A DNA stretch of 45,949 bases, from IMG/VR virus record IMGVR_UViG_3300022750_000019, positions 1 to 45,949 of that record. The stretch is one strand, 5' to 3'. The stretch comes from a virus. Position 1 is the first letter of the stretch. Every line of letters starts with the position of its first letter. Positions 6,436 through 14,000 of the stretch are shown piece after piece. Made by a program: the position numbers and the translations under genes. The notes beneath the pieces were generated by a model. The model had not been told where the DNA came from, made no database searches, and saw only the letters and a list, made by a program, of their open reading frames with translations.

Positions 6436-6872
6436 TAGAACAAGTCTCCAGGCGCTGAGTGGCTGGTGATGCGAGCGGATAGGTAGGACGCGTCGCCGTC
6501 AAGCATGCAGGAAAAAAGAGCCTTTCGATCATCCTTACACTGGATGTTCAAGTGCTTAGCTATGGCGGTGGCGCGCAAGAACTCCCGGTAATACTGTTCC
6601 GAGTCCGTCAGAAGGTAGTTGTATTCGTCCAGGCGCATAGGCAACAGCGGGCACTCATCGTCATAATCCCGGCCGCACTGCTCGCCACCATAAAGATAAA
6701 CCGCATCCCTCAGGGCCGGCAGCTGGCCTGGCTGGTCGCACAGCACGATAATATCGCAGTCCGTATCCATAACAGGCGGTTCGCACGTCACGCGGGAACC
6801 CACAAAGGCGTACTCGGTGCAGTTTTCACCAGGGGCCAGCTCGATAAGGCCGGTTGATTTCTTGTCGGTCAT
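6435..6872 (-). CDS. Nucleotidyltransferase-fold protein
   Basis: 145 residues. An N-terminal GSR...DTDCDIIVL pattern (about residues 25-45) matches the GS/DxD signature of the Pol-beta-type nucleotidyltransferase family (MNT-like), which moves a nucleotide onto a small molecule, RNA or protein. The rest is helical and less conserved. Good ribosome site (TTTCTGGAGAGAGAGT, then ATG). Located between ParB-like and ExoX-like genes; the substrate is unknown. Confidence 0.75.
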   Translation of the reverse strand: MTDKKSTGLIELAPGENCTEYAFVGSRVTCEPPVMDTDCDIIVLCDQPGQLPALRDAVYLYGGEQCGRDYDDECPLLPMRLDEYNYLLTDSEQYYREFLRATAIAKHLNIQCKDDRKALFSCMLDGDASYLSARITSHSAPGDLF

Positions 6873-6922
6873 ACTCTCTCTCCAGAAAGAATGGCGCCCG
6901 AGGACGCCCGTAAAGTTGATTG

Positions 6923-8110
6923 TCAGCCCAGGAACGCGAATTCTTCGTCGTGCTGTTTCGGGTCGACGTGGGCCAGCTCTCTATCTAGCTTTGCCCGTAC
7001 CTCTGGCGGCATTTCGTCGCCCAGGTCAGGCGAGACGCCCAGGGTCGAAGCGTCTAGCGTTGCGTCTCCAGTCAACTGTCCAGGGTCTTGCAGTCCGTCG
7101 CCGCCAATCGCTTTAGCCCCCCTTACCAGCTCCCGCTCCTCCGCATCAAGGTCGATAGGTTCCTGATTGCCCTCCTCGACCTTAGCCTTGGCCTTGGACG
7201 CCTTGACTTCGAGCTGGCGCTCACCCTCGGAATGCAGTGCTACCAATCGCGCCAGGTGGCCGACCTCGACATAAACCTTATCGGTTGCCGGACGCTCGCC
7301 GCGCAAGAACTCCTCAGCAGCAGCGGCAGTATCGGGGCGCAGGCTGCGACGTAGGTTGCTGGTCATGGTGAACATATCGGACAGAAGCGCCGGAGCGACG
7401 GTTACAGGCTTCGGCTCCGCCCTGGCCTTGTCCTTGCTTGCGTTTGCGGTTGCTGCGGCCTTGAGCGCGACCGTAGATGCCTCGGCGTCATCACGAACAG
7501 CCTTGACCGCCTGGGCTACGGTTACTTTCCCGTCAGCAACCAGCTTTTTGCCTTCATCGTCCAGCTTTTCGAGCTTGAGAATCTGGTCAACATACTGGCG
7601 AGTGATGTTCACGCGGTCGGCGATCTGCTGGAGCGTGCCCTTTTCGCCCATGGCCCGCAGCTCCTCGCGGATCGAGACGTACAGGTCCATAAGCTCAAGC
7701 GGGGAGAGCTTTTCGTCACGGTTCGAGGTGTCGATACGAATCAGGCAGTCCAGCTCATCACCCTTGAACGGGGTGATAGGGACCCACACGTCACCCGTGC
7801 CGCTGCCGTCGGCAATGCGATAGCCCTCAACCCGGCAATGACCGTCGATCTTGACCACGCCGCCGCCGTCACGAATCTGCACCTCGACCGCTGGCACTGC
7901 GCCGCCTTTCATGATGTGCTTTGCGATTGACTTAACGTTGAGCTGGGTTTTGACCGACTCCATGTCACGGCGGTTCCACGGGCTGCCGTCGGCACGGGTC
8001 TTGTTGTGGATGTTCTTGAGCTGGATCGTCATGCCAGCGTCAGTGCGCTTGATCATGCCGCCCTTGATCATCTTGGCGAAGCTGTTGATTGTGTAGTCTA
8101 CGTCGGACAT
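6923..8110 (-). CDS. ParB-like nuclease/DNA-binding protein
   Basis: 395 residues. An N-terminal ParB/Srx-type domain contains the box VVKIDGHCRVEGYRIA (about residues 84-100). A helix-turn-helix follows (GTLQQIADRVNITRQYVDQILKLEKL, about 158-185), then a long charged, low-complexity C-terminal half that ends QHDEEFAFLG. Such proteins occur in lytic phages and are thought to bind or cut DNA or regulate; no ParA partner is visible, so partition is unlikely. Ribosome site GGAGAG upstream of ATG 8110. Confidence 0.85.
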   Translation of the reverse strand: MSDVDYTINSFAKMIKGGMIKRTDAGMTIQLKNIHNKTRADGSPWNRRDMESVKTQLNVKSIAKHIMKGGAVPAVEVQIRDGGGVVKIDGHCRVEGYRIADGSGTGDVWVPITPFKGDELDCLIRIDTSNRDEKLSPLELMDLYVSIREELRAMGEKGTLQQIADRVNITRQYVDQILKLEKLDDEGKKLVADGKVTVAQAVKAVRDDAEASTVALKAAATANASKDKARAEPKPVTVAPALLSDMFTMTSNLRRSLRPDTAAAAEEFLRGERPATDKVYVEVGHLARLVALHSEGERQLEVKASKAKAKVEEGNQEPIDLDAEERELVRGAKAIGGDGLQDPGQLTGDATLDASTLGVSPDLGDEMPPEVRAKLDRELAHVDPKQHDEEFAFLG

Positions 8111-8130
8111 CGGGAATCTCTCCAGGTTGA

Positions 8131-8346
8131 TTAAGGTTTTTTTGCTTTGATTGCGCGCCTGTCGCCAGGCTCATGACAGGAAGGCAGTACCAGCATATTG
8201 GCGGGCACGTCGCGCAGGTTGATAGACAGGTTCAGGATCGCGCAGTTATCAGGCCCTGTAGGTCCGTAAAAGTCAGCCTGCCGCAGGTCGACGCAGGGAG
8301 AACCCTGGATGCAGACCTTGAACAAAAGAACCGCTGTAATGCCCAT
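8131..8346 (-). CDS. Small hypothetical protein
   Basis: 71 residues starting at ATG 8346 with AAGGAG 8 nt upstream. Short hydrophobic start (MGITAVLLFKVCI) and then a mixed region with three more cysteines. Not recognised. Confidence 0.65.
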   Translation of the reverse strand: MGITAVLLFKVCIQGSPCVDLRQADFYGPTGPDNCAILNLSINLRDVPANMLVLPSCHEPGDRRAIKAKKP

Positions 8347-8406
8347 GCTGGTAACTCCTTGTTGGTGTCGGCTCATCCTACCGACTGCGCCGGGGTGTTG
8401 CAAGGG

Positions 8407-8433
8407 TTTCTGTCAATTAAATTGACGGGTCAA
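8407..8433 (-). promoter_or_regulatory. TTGAC-rich regulatory site with perfect palindrome
   Basis: Contains the perfect palindrome GTCAATTAAATTGAC (8412-8426) and a TTGACC (8433-8428) to CAGAAA (8412-8407) arrangement similar to the promoters at 10254 and 29128. It lies over the stop codon of the 59-codon gene. Whether it fires or only binds a protein is unclear. Confidence 0.45.
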
Positions 8434-8596
8434 TTGGCCTGCTTTGCACTTCAACCACGGTAGGCCCGTGCGCCTCGATAGCCCTGGCGCGCAGCTGGTG
8501 GATTGTCAACGATTCGTCGTACTGTGCCCACGGCACTTGCACGCGCTTAAAAGTAAACTCATCGGTGTACTTATAGCTGAACTCGCGGCCGCTCAT
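8417..8596 (-). CDS. 59-residue hypothetical protein
   Basis: Starts at ATG 8596, overlapping the upstream stop as ATGA, and ends TAA at 8417. Sequence begins MSGREFSYKYTDEFTFKRVQ and continues with a helical region (IHQLRARAIEAHG). Coding is supported by the coupled start; function unknown. Confidence 0.7.
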   Translation of the reverse strand: MSGREFSYKYTDEFTFKRVQVPWAQYDESLTIHQLRARAIEAHGPTVVEVQSRPIDPSI

Positions 8597-8919
8597 ACGA
8601 CATAATCCCCGTAAATCTGCGTTATCGGGCTGTCATGGTTGCGGAATTTCAGAACCCCGACGTGGCAGAATGGCGTGCTAGCGTATCGAGTTCGGTAGCG
8701 CTCACGGGACGGCGTAGCCAGGTGCAGATCAACCTGGCGCGGATCCGGTAGCCCGTTGCAGCGCTGGCAAAGCGTGATCAGCTTGCGCATGCGCTTAATG
8801 ACCACTGCCGGGACCCTGGCACCAGCCTGCCACAGCGCCATATCGCTTCGCGGCGTGTATCCGTACTTGTCTCGGAGCTGTTCGAGTTCCGCCCGGTATG
8901 CCTGGTTGAGGGCGCTCAC
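8593..8919 (-). CDS. Hypothetical protein with CxxC
   Basis: 108 residues starting at GTG 8919, which overlaps the upstream stop as GTGA; a longer reading from 9012 would run through the neighbour. Contains LCQRCNGLPDPRQ, a possible metal-binding knuckle. A helical start (ALNQAYRAELEQLRDKYG) suggests a small regulatory protein. Not recognised. Confidence 0.65.
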   Translation of the reverse strand: MSALNQAYRAELEQLRDKYGYTPRSDMALWQAGARVPAVVIKRMRKLITLCQRCNGLPDPRQVDLHLATPSRERYRTRYASTPFCHVGVLKFRNHDSPITQIYGDYVV

Positions 8920-9128
8920 AGTCTGTACGCTCTGGCCGACCAATAGGCGTGGCCCTGGGGCGTCAGGCTCCACAGGATGCTGCCGCCGATATCCCACCGA
9001 CCGATATCCCAATCACTACCAGTCGCACGGCGAATAGCCCGCATGTCATACCGCATAGCCTGCCGACGGTGCTTGCCGGTCAACCCTTGCTTTGCGTAGA
9101 AAGCCTGTAGCTGCTGCTTGCAATTCAT
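8916..9128 (-). CDS. Small hypothetical protein
   Basis: 70 residues, basic first half (KHRRQAMRYDMRAIRRATG) and a short repeat DIGRWDIGG followed by SLTPQGHAYW. ATGA overlap with the upstream gene. Function unknown; the C-terminal 'TPQGH' style is seen in winged-helix domains. Confidence 0.65.
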   Translation of the reverse strand: MNCKQQLQAFYAKQGLTGKHRRQAMRYDMRAIRRATGSDWDIGRWDIGGSILWSLTPQGHAYWSARAYRL

Positions 9129-10225
9129 TCTGCGATCCCCTTTTCTACCAATAATTGGATTGCTGCGCCCATAGCGACTACCGCTCGATCTTTCTTTTGC
9201 GCCTTGGAGCTGGTAATGAACCTGATCGACTCAAGCAGCGCGATGGCGGCGCGCAGCTCACGAACCACGGCCGCGCCCTCGCCGTGGCCTGTATTGCCTA
9301 CCACTGCGCCTTTGCATCGGTCGGCCTGGTCGATGATTTCTTTGCGGCTGATTAACCTCAGCCACCCGGACATCGCGCCGACGGTAACCAGGTTGTTGAC
9401 GATCCACTCAGCGCTGTCTGCGCACTTGCCGTGAATGGCCTGTAAGTTGCGAGCCATTGACCGGACCAGGTCTGCGGACAGCTGATTCTTGCGCAGCATG
9501 TCGCGAACGCTGTAATCCTGGGACATCCGCCACAGGTATTGCGCGCAGTCGGCGGTTTTTTCGCGGTCCTGGTACAGCCTTTCGAGAAACTCAGCGTCAC
9601 CAAAGCGGGTCGAGTTATACGGCACACCAATGTAGCCCTGGCCGAACTCGAAGCGTAACAGCGGGACGTCGTCACGCAAAAAGCCTACACGGCACGGATT
9701 GCAAACCCGGTACAGGTCTTCCGAGTTTTGCGCTGCCTTTAGCGCGCTCTCGACCATGCCCTTTGGCGGCTCGATCTTGCACCCACACTCATCCACAGGC
9801 TCAGCCCCGAACAGGCGCCAGCCTAGAGGCGTGTATCGGCGGCGCGGCCAGTTAAACCCCATCAGGGCAGCACCCAGAGCGCGTTTGACCGCCAGAATCT
9901 CCTCGCAGCTCATCGACTCCAGCACGTCGACCTCTGCGCCGGAGTCAAGGAACAGGGATTTTGCCGCCTTGGCGACCGGGCCGCGCTTGCTGTTGAATGC
10001 CTTGAAGTCCTCGGCGGCGGCTGCGCGAATCGCCCACGGGAGCATCAGCCCGAGCTCTTTTTTGTCGTACCCGCAGTGACGCACCAGGAACTCAGCAGCG
10101 TCCGCCGTTTCGGTGCGCTCAGCCTCGAACTTGTCGGTGGCGCGAGTGACGATTGCCGAAAGATTCAGCGCCGCAGCGCCTGCAATCTCCTCTGCGATCA
10201 ACTCCATCAGCCTTTTATTCTGCAT
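9125..10225 (-). CDS. Large hypothetical phage protein
   Basis: 366 residues starting at ATG 10225 (TGGAGGGGTAGAC upstream); a longer reading from 10348 would cross the promoter at 10254. Mostly helical, with cysteine pairs CGC and CNPC near the middle. No enzyme motif recognised. First gene of an operon of four driven from 10254-10282. Could be a structural or host-takeover protein; unknown. Confidence 0.75.
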   Translation of the reverse strand: MQNKRLMELIAEEIAGAAALNLSAIVTRATDKFEAERTETADAAEFLVRHCGYDKKELGLMLPWAIRAAAAEDFKAFNSKRGPVAKAAKSLFLDSGAEVDVLESMSCEEILAVKRALGAALMGFNWPRRRYTPLGWRLFGAEPVDECGCKIEPPKGMVESALKAAQNSEDLYRVCNPCRVGFLRDDVPLLRFEFGQGYIGVPYNSTRFGDAEFLERLYQDREKTADCAQYLWRMSQDYSVRDMLRKNQLSADLVRSMARNLQAIHGKCADSAEWIVNNLVTVGAMSGWLRLISRKEIIDQADRCKGAVVGNTGHGEGAAVVRELRAAIALLESIRFITSSKAQKKDRAVVAMGAAIQLLVEKGIAE

Positions 10226-10253
10226 GTCTACCCCTCCACTTGATTGAGGCGCC

Positions 10254-10282
10254 ATCCTGTCAAATTGCTTTACACGGGTCAA
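10254..10282 (-). promoter_or_regulatory. Promoter, TTGACC-17-CAGGAT type
   Basis: -35 TTGACC (10282-10277), exact 17-nt spacer, -10-like CAGGAT (10259-10254), about 25 nt before the start at 10225. It overlaps a near-palindrome GTCAAATTGCTTTAC (10259-10273). Its sequence closely resembles the plus-strand promoter at 29128. Confidence 0.65.
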
Positions 10283-10309
10283 GGAATATTTTCGCTTTAA
10301 TTCGCGCAC

Positions 10310-10330
10310 AAAAAAGCCCCGCAATGGGGC
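10310..10330 (-). terminator. Intrinsic terminator
   Basis: Minus strand GCCCC-ATTGC-GGGGC followed by six T's. Ends the short operon 10928-10349 just before the next promoter. Confidence 0.8.
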
Positions 10331-10348
10331 CTTTCCTTTGGCTGTCAA

Positions 10349-10522
10349 CTAGACTGACAACTCCTTTATAGTCCGCTCAAGCAGCTCTACACGCTGCCTG
10401 GATTCCTCTGTTCGCCGTCGGTACGCCTTGGCGGTCTTGCCGTCTGTATCGTCCGTGTTGAAATACGCCTCAACGGCCTTGAGCTGCGCCTGGTGATGCG
10501 CTAGCAGGTCATGCAGGGTCAT
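10349..10522 (-). CDS. 57-residue helical protein
   Basis: ATG 10522 overlaps the end of the peptidase-like gene by 14 nt; TAG at 10349. The sequence is fully helical and charged (LLAHHQAQLKAVEAYF, then RRRTEESRQRVELLERTIKE), a likely short coiled coil. The stop lies in an imperfect GTCAA-N5-CTGAC palindrome (10344-10358). Unknown role. Confidence 0.65.
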   Translation of the reverse strand: MTLHDLLAHHQAQLKAVEAYFNTDDTDGKTAKAYRRRTEESRQRVELLERTIKELSV

Positions 10523-10928
10523 GGGTCAGCCTCGGCTGGTTGCTGTAGTGCCAGGCCCTGCGAACGATCCGGCGCGGTCTGTGTGAATGGTCGTGAACAA
10601 CTCCATCTATCACCGCCAGGGCGTGCCCGCTTACCTCAACCCAGTATCGCCCCCTGGGGTGCGCCTGAGTAAACTGGTTCAGTGTTACCCCGCTATCGCG
10701 GTCAAGTCCGCGCACCATATCCATTCCTCTGATAGCGGCGGCCTTATGCATCCATCGGCCTTCCCTGTGCTTCCTGCCGCCTAAGCTCATAGTCACATGC
10801 GCAGACTCGTATCCGCTGCCGGTAATGACCGCAAGAGACACGACCGTACAGTCGTTTGTCTCATTGAGCGCTTCGCGGGCCGCGACCATATCAGCCGTGT
10901 AACTGTCAACAAACTTGACTTTTGCCAA
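10509..10928 (-). CDS. Putative cysteine-peptidase-fold protein (C39-like)
   Basis: 139 residues. NDCTVVSLAVITG gives a candidate catalytic cysteine and GRYWVEVSGHALAVIDGVVHD a candidate histidine and aspartate, the order and spacing of papain/C39-like domains in phage proteins. No transporter or leader-peptide substrate is nearby, so the target is unknown. The start is uncertain: TTG 10928 has AGGGG 8 nt upstream and follows the promoter; a GTG at 10958 has no such site. A perfect GTCAA-N5-TTGAC palindrome lies just inside the gene at 10905-10919. Confidence 0.65.
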   Translation of the reverse strand: MAKVKFVDSYTADMVAAREALNETNDCTVVSLAVITGSGYESAHVTMSLGGRKHREGRWMHKAAAIRGMDMVRGLDRDSGVTLNQFTQAHPRGRYWVEVSGHALAVIDGVVHDHSHRPRRIVRRAWHYSNQPRLTHDPA

Positions 10929-10969
10929 AACCCTTTCCCCTGAGTGTCCACGAAACACGTAACGTGGAC

Positions 10970-10999
10970 ATCCTGGCAAGTCCAGGCATGCAAAGTCAA
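10970..10999 (-). promoter_or_regulatory. Candidate promoter, TTGACT-18-CAGGAT
   Basis: -35 TTGACT (10999-10994), 18-nt spacer, CAGGAT (10975-10970), directly after the terminator at 11005-11031. Same -10 variant as the promoter at 10254. Confidence 0.45.
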
Positions 11000-11004
11000 G
11001 CAAT

Positions 11005-11031
11005 AAAAAAGCCCGCCGATGGGTGGCGGGC
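11005..11031 (-). terminator. Intrinsic terminator
   Basis: Minus strand GCCCGCC, 7-nt loop, GGCGGGC, then six T's. Ends the 11597-11049 gene. Confidence 0.85.
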
Positions 11032-11048
11032 TGTTAACCGGGTTATCA

Positions 11049-11597
11049 CTAGGCCGCAAGACGCAGTGCCGGTGGCGCCTTGCGCGTGTACTTGGCTACC
11101 AGCTTGCGCACGGCTTCCTCCAGGGCGCTCTGCTGCTCTTCTGGTAGGTTTTCCCACAGGACTATCGCGTCGTGCCACAGCGAGCCCGTGAGGGCTGCGG
11201 GATGGTCAACCTTCACGCCCTTCATTTCAGGCGGGGTCGGTTCAGGCTTTGGGCTTGATGCAGCCTTGCCCGAGCGAGCCGAACGGATGGCCTTGCGCAG
11301 CTCGCCAATGGCCGAGTAGTCAAGCACGTTGACCTCCAGGCGGTAGGCGGCACGAATGGTCGACACGTAGACCTTGACCGAGGCAGGCGCCGGAACATCC
11401 CCAGGCACTGGCGGGCCTATGCGACGACTCCAGCCCTTGGCGTCATAGGCTGCCCAGGTCATCACGTTGAACGCCTCCAGGGTGTCGGCCTTGGCCTCCT
11501 TGATGGCCGCCAGGATCTTGCCGGCCACCTCATCAACGATCATGGCGCTGCTTTCGATTTGGGTAAAGATCGCGGCGAGGTCGAGTTTAGTTTTCAT
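11049..11597 (-). CDS. Hypothetical phage protein
   Basis: 182 residues, single-gene transcription unit between two terminators. Ribosome site CTGGAGTG upstream of ATG 11597. N-terminal half is helical (VDEVAGKILAAIKEAKADTLEAF) and mentions of YVSTIRAAYRLEVN suggest a small fold; a proline-rich linker (SPKPEPTPPEM) joins a helical C-terminal end (EEQQSALEEAVRKLVAKY). Such two-part proteins occur among early phage genes; function unknown. Confidence 0.75.
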   Translation of the reverse strand: MKTKLDLAAIFTQIESSAMIVDEVAGKILAAIKEAKADTLEAFNVMTWAAYDAKGWSRRIGPPVPGDVPAPASVKVYVSTIRAAYRLEVNVLDYSAIGELRKAIRSARSGKAASSPKPEPTPPEMKGVKVDHPAALTGSLWHDAIVLWENLPEEQQSALEEAVRKLVAKYTRKAPPALRLAA

Positions 11598-11720
11598 CAG
11601 GTCACACTCCAGTTGCGCGGGCCAACCCCGCTACATTCATACTATGCGCTAACTGTCAACCCGTGAAATACCGTTTACTCACAAGGATTATTCCCGCCTG
11701 GAATATGGATCCAGGGGCAC

Positions 11721-11744
11721 AAAAAAAGCCCCTGTAAAGGGGCT
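11721..11744 (-). terminator. Intrinsic terminator
   Basis: Minus strand AGCCCC-TTTACA-GGGGCT followed by seven T's; ends the long operon that begins near 15.2 kb. The 120 bases between it and ATG 11597 hold a TTGACA at 11653-11658 but no convincing -10. Confidence 0.85.
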
Positions 11745-11749
11745 TGACA

Positions 11750-12193
11750 CTAGTACCAGGTTACCCCGGCGTACTCGGGCGGCATGCCGACTTCGATTGA
11801 CCTTGTGCGCGGGCAAGTCTGGTAGTCCAGTCCGGTCGAGGCAATCCGGTTCGCCGCGGCCAGGGAGTGGCGCGCCTTAACTAGCGATGCCTCGGCGTGC
11901 CTGATTTGCGCCGCCTTGCGGCACGCAAACGACTCCATAGCTTCAAGCTTGGTCGGGTAGCAGTGGCGCCGGCCCGAATGCTTTAGCACGAACTTGACGC
12001 CCCGCGCCGTGCGCCTGTTGTCGTATACGCTGTCCGCTTGCTCTTTGGTGGTCAGCTTCCCGCCGCCACCAATAAGCCTGACCCAGTACCCCCCAGGCGT
12101 CTCACGGATAACCTGGTAGGTCTTCTCTACCAGGTGAATGCCGCCCTCATTGAGGACGTCCTGGTAACGATAGTGATCTGGTCCGATATTCAC
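11750..12193 (-). CDS. Hypothetical phage protein
   Basis: 147 residues beginning at GTG 12193 (GTGA overlap). The N-terminal half has a beta-type pattern (KTYQVIRETPGGYWVRLIGG), then KFVLKHSGRRHCYPTKLEAMESFACRKAAQIRHAEASL, a pattern of small phage proteins. Last gene of the coupled operon. Function unknown. Confidence 0.7.
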   Translation of the reverse strand: MNIGPDHYRYQDVLNEGGIHLVEKTYQVIRETPGGYWVRLIGGGGKLTTKEQADSVYDNRRTARGVKFVLKHSGRRHCYPTKLEAMESFACRKAAQIRHAEASLVKARHSLAAANRIASTGLDYQTCPRTRSIEVGMPPEYAGVTWY

Positions 12194-12285
12194 TCTGCAC
12201 GCCCCTCAGTAATAGCCCAAACAACCGCCCCAACCGACCGCCACCCGACCGAGTAGCGCCATTCATTCCAGAATACCTGGCTCAT
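12190..12285 (-). CDS. 31-residue tryptophan-rich microprotein
   Basis: ATG 12285 overlaps the upstream stop (ATGA) and its TGA overlaps the next GTG (GTGA), so it fills exactly the gap between two genes. The peptide carries four tryptophans (FWNEWRYSVGWRSVGAVVWA) and one weakly hydrophobic stretch. It could be a membrane-active peptide. No homology recognised. Confidence 0.6.
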   Translation of the reverse strand: MSQVFWNEWRYSVGWRSVGAVVWAITEGRAE

Positions 12286-12743
12286 TGATTCAGCTCCTTG
12301 ACCTTGTCGAGGCAGGCGTCGATCTCGGAATCTGCATCGCCAAGCACCAGGATTTGGTCTGAAAATGTCCCACCCCAGAATTTCTTTACGATGCAGAAAT
12401 CGCGGACGCTGTTTGCAGCGTCGTCGCGAAGAAAGCGATACCGCTCGGCATCACGGATGACGTCCTTAGGCAGCACCACCGCTACCGGCGCGGGCGTCGA
12501 TGTGTAGAGGGGTTCGACCGGCCCGAGCCAATGTTTTGCGATGTCCCATCGACGCGTCAGATCCCTAACCTTTCCATCACCTGATATAGAAGCCCACGCC
12601 ACTGGCTCTTGCAGCTCGACGACCGGCCCCGCTTCCTGAGCGAGAACGGCGCGGAGTTCTTCAATAGCAGGGTAGCTTTCTCGGCATACTGGTATGCATA
12701 CCCTCTCCAGAAGCTCCCGCTTCACCATCACAAATGCGCTCAT
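12282..12743 (-). CDS. Conserved phage accessory protein
   Basis: 153 residues. EPVAWASISGDGKVRDL..., PLYTSTPAPVAVVLPKDVIRDAERYRFLRDD is a mosaic seen again and again in accessory proteins of gammaproteobacterial phages, with the C-terminal AERYRFLRD segment as the hallmark. Function is not established. ATGA overlap with the upstream gene. Confidence 0.75.
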   Translation of the reverse strand: MSAFVMVKRELLERVCIPVCRESYPAIEELRAVLAQEAGPVVELQEPVAWASISGDGKVRDLTRRWDIAKHWLGPVEPLYTSTPAPVAVVLPKDVIRDAERYRFLRDDAANSVRDFCIVKKFWGGTFSDQILVLGDADSEIDACLDKVKELNQ

Positions 12744-12982
12744 GACGTCACCTTCGCTGTTTCTGGAAATGATGCCTCGGCCTCAGTGCGGAATTTAATA
12801 TCAGCACCATCACCGTGACGGCCTTCAGACCAGCTGATCCGCTTGCCGCAATAACATCCTGTCTTTTGTGAAAGGTCGAAGTTCTGCCGGAACTCCATAG
12901 AAATTCCAGTCATCCCGTGCTGGCGCGAAAGTGCGACAACCGCTTGCGCGAACTCGACATCGTGGTCTGTTATGGCGCTCAT
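12740..12982 (-). CDS. Small hypothetical protein
   Basis: 80 residues from ATG 12982, overlapping the upstream stop as ATGA. Helical start (DHDVEFAQAVVALSRQHG) and a GCYCGKRISW segment. Not recognised. Confidence 0.65.
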   Translation of the reverse strand: MSAITDHDVEFAQAVVALSRQHGMTGISMEFRQNFDLSQKTGCYCGKRISWSEGRHGDGADIKFRTEAEASFPETAKVTS

Positions 12983-13428
12983 GACTTGGCCTCTTCGGGT
13001 TTGGTGAGGGCGGCGTCGACCTTTGACCATAGTGCACGCGGTCGAAATGATCGAACTCCTGGCAGCTCGACAACCTCGCGTAACAATTCAACCAGTTCCC
13101 CATTCCGCCGCTCGGCGTCCGCAAGGCGCTGCTGCACAATGTCACGCGCCTTCTCACGTCCCGCGCTAACGTTCAGCGCCATTGCCAGCTCTCCCCGCAG
13201 CGCCTCTACTTCACGGACAGCATTGAAGTCCGGCACCGGCTTCCCGGCCATGCGGTGCTCCAGCATAAGCCAGGCAAAGCTGTACTCTGGCCAGTCTCGC
13301 TCTAGCACCACGCAATCAACCATGGACCCGGCGTGGCAGTCGCGCAAATACTCAGCCTCATCCTTGGGAAGCCTGCTGAGCTTCAAGACTATGTACCGTT
13401 CCTCTCGCTCGAATTTAGCTTCACTCAT
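12979..13428 (-). CDS. Hypothetical protein with coiled coil
   Basis: 149 residues from ATG 13428 (ATGA overlap). A compact N-terminal part (YIVLKLSRLPKDEAEYLRDC) is followed by a long helical stretch (EALRGELAMALNVSAGREKARDIVQQRLADAERRNGELVELLREV), a probable coiled coil. No catalytic motif. Confidence 0.7.
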   Translation of the reverse strand: MSEAKFEREERYIVLKLSRLPKDEAEYLRDCHAGSMVDCVVLERDWPEYSFAWLMLEHRMAGKPVPDFNAVREVEALRGELAMALNVSAGREKARDIVQQRLADAERRNGELVELLREVVELPGVRSFRPRALWSKVDAALTKPEEAKS

Positions 13429-13787
13429 TCCGGAATCCTCATCCAGCGCTTTACGGTCATCAGTTGGCGACCGCACTTAGTGAACCACTTGTACTCGCCC
13501 AGGCCAGTCCCTGGCTGCATGCTTGGCTGCTCGACGTGCGCGGCAATCTCATGCACGCCCGACTCCAGCTCAACAAGGAGATTAACGTCCTTGGGCGCGT
13601 CGTGGTAGCGCCATGGCGACGGCCCGTCACCCAGCGCCCGAATGCACACATTAAAGTCGTACAGGATGTCAGCCGACGCCGCTCCGCGCAGGCCTGCCTC
13701 GGTCACGTACTCCTCGTTCAAGTGAAGCCACAGCGCCGCGCTTGCCACTGACTCGCGGCTCACTTCGGACATGCGAATTCCGCTCAC
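13425..13787 (-). CDS. Hypothetical phage protein (DUF551-like end)
   Basis: 120 residues from GTG 13787 (GTGA overlap). The C-terminal half (PWRYHDAPKDVNLLVELESG... TVKRWMRIPE) has the DAPKDVxLLVE and WxxIPE pattern of the DUF551-like phage accessory proteins. The family assignment is a by-eye resemblance. Function unknown. Confidence 0.65.
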   Translation of the reverse strand: MSGIRMSEVSRESVASAALWLHLNEEYVTEAGLRGAASADILYDFNVCIRALGDGPSPWRYHDAPKDVNLLVELESGVHEIAAHVEQPSMQPGTGLGEYKWFTKCGRQLMTVKRWMRIPE

Positions 13788-13984
13788 TTAACACCCCCAG
13801 GGATGTGCACGCAGGATAATTTAGCCCAGTCCCGGCCATAGCAGGCCACGCTGTTAGCTTGGTCCACTGAGTATGGCGATTCAAGCGACTTCTTTTCCTT
13901 GGCGGCCTGGTTCTTGGCGCCTTGCTCAAGAGGCCCGCACCCGACCGCAGCCAGCGCAAGCGCGATAATAATAATCCGTTTCAT
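13784..13984 (-). CDS. Small lipoprotein
   Basis: 66 residues. A signal peptide MKRIIIIALALAAVGC with a lipobox ending at Cys16 predicts lipid attachment and export. The mature part (~50 residues) has two further cysteines (ACYGRD...LSCVH) that could form a disulfide. Phage lipoproteins of this size are often superinfection-exclusion or lysis factors; which applies is unknown. Confidence 0.75.
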   Translation of the reverse strand: MKRIIIIALALAAVGCGPLEQGAKNQAAKEKKSLESPYSVDQANSVACYGRDWAKLSCVHIPGGVK

Positions 13985-14000
13985 TCCGTTTCAACTCCAG

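Noticed and set aside
11598-11720. Promoter with TTGACA at 11653-11658
   Set aside because: The -35 is perfect but no acceptable -10 lies 16-18 nt downstream; it was left as a possible half-site only.
12917-13480. 187-residue plus-strand frame opposite the accessory operon
   Set aside because: Crosses three coupled minus-strand genes and is Ser/Arg-rich as expected for an antisense frame.
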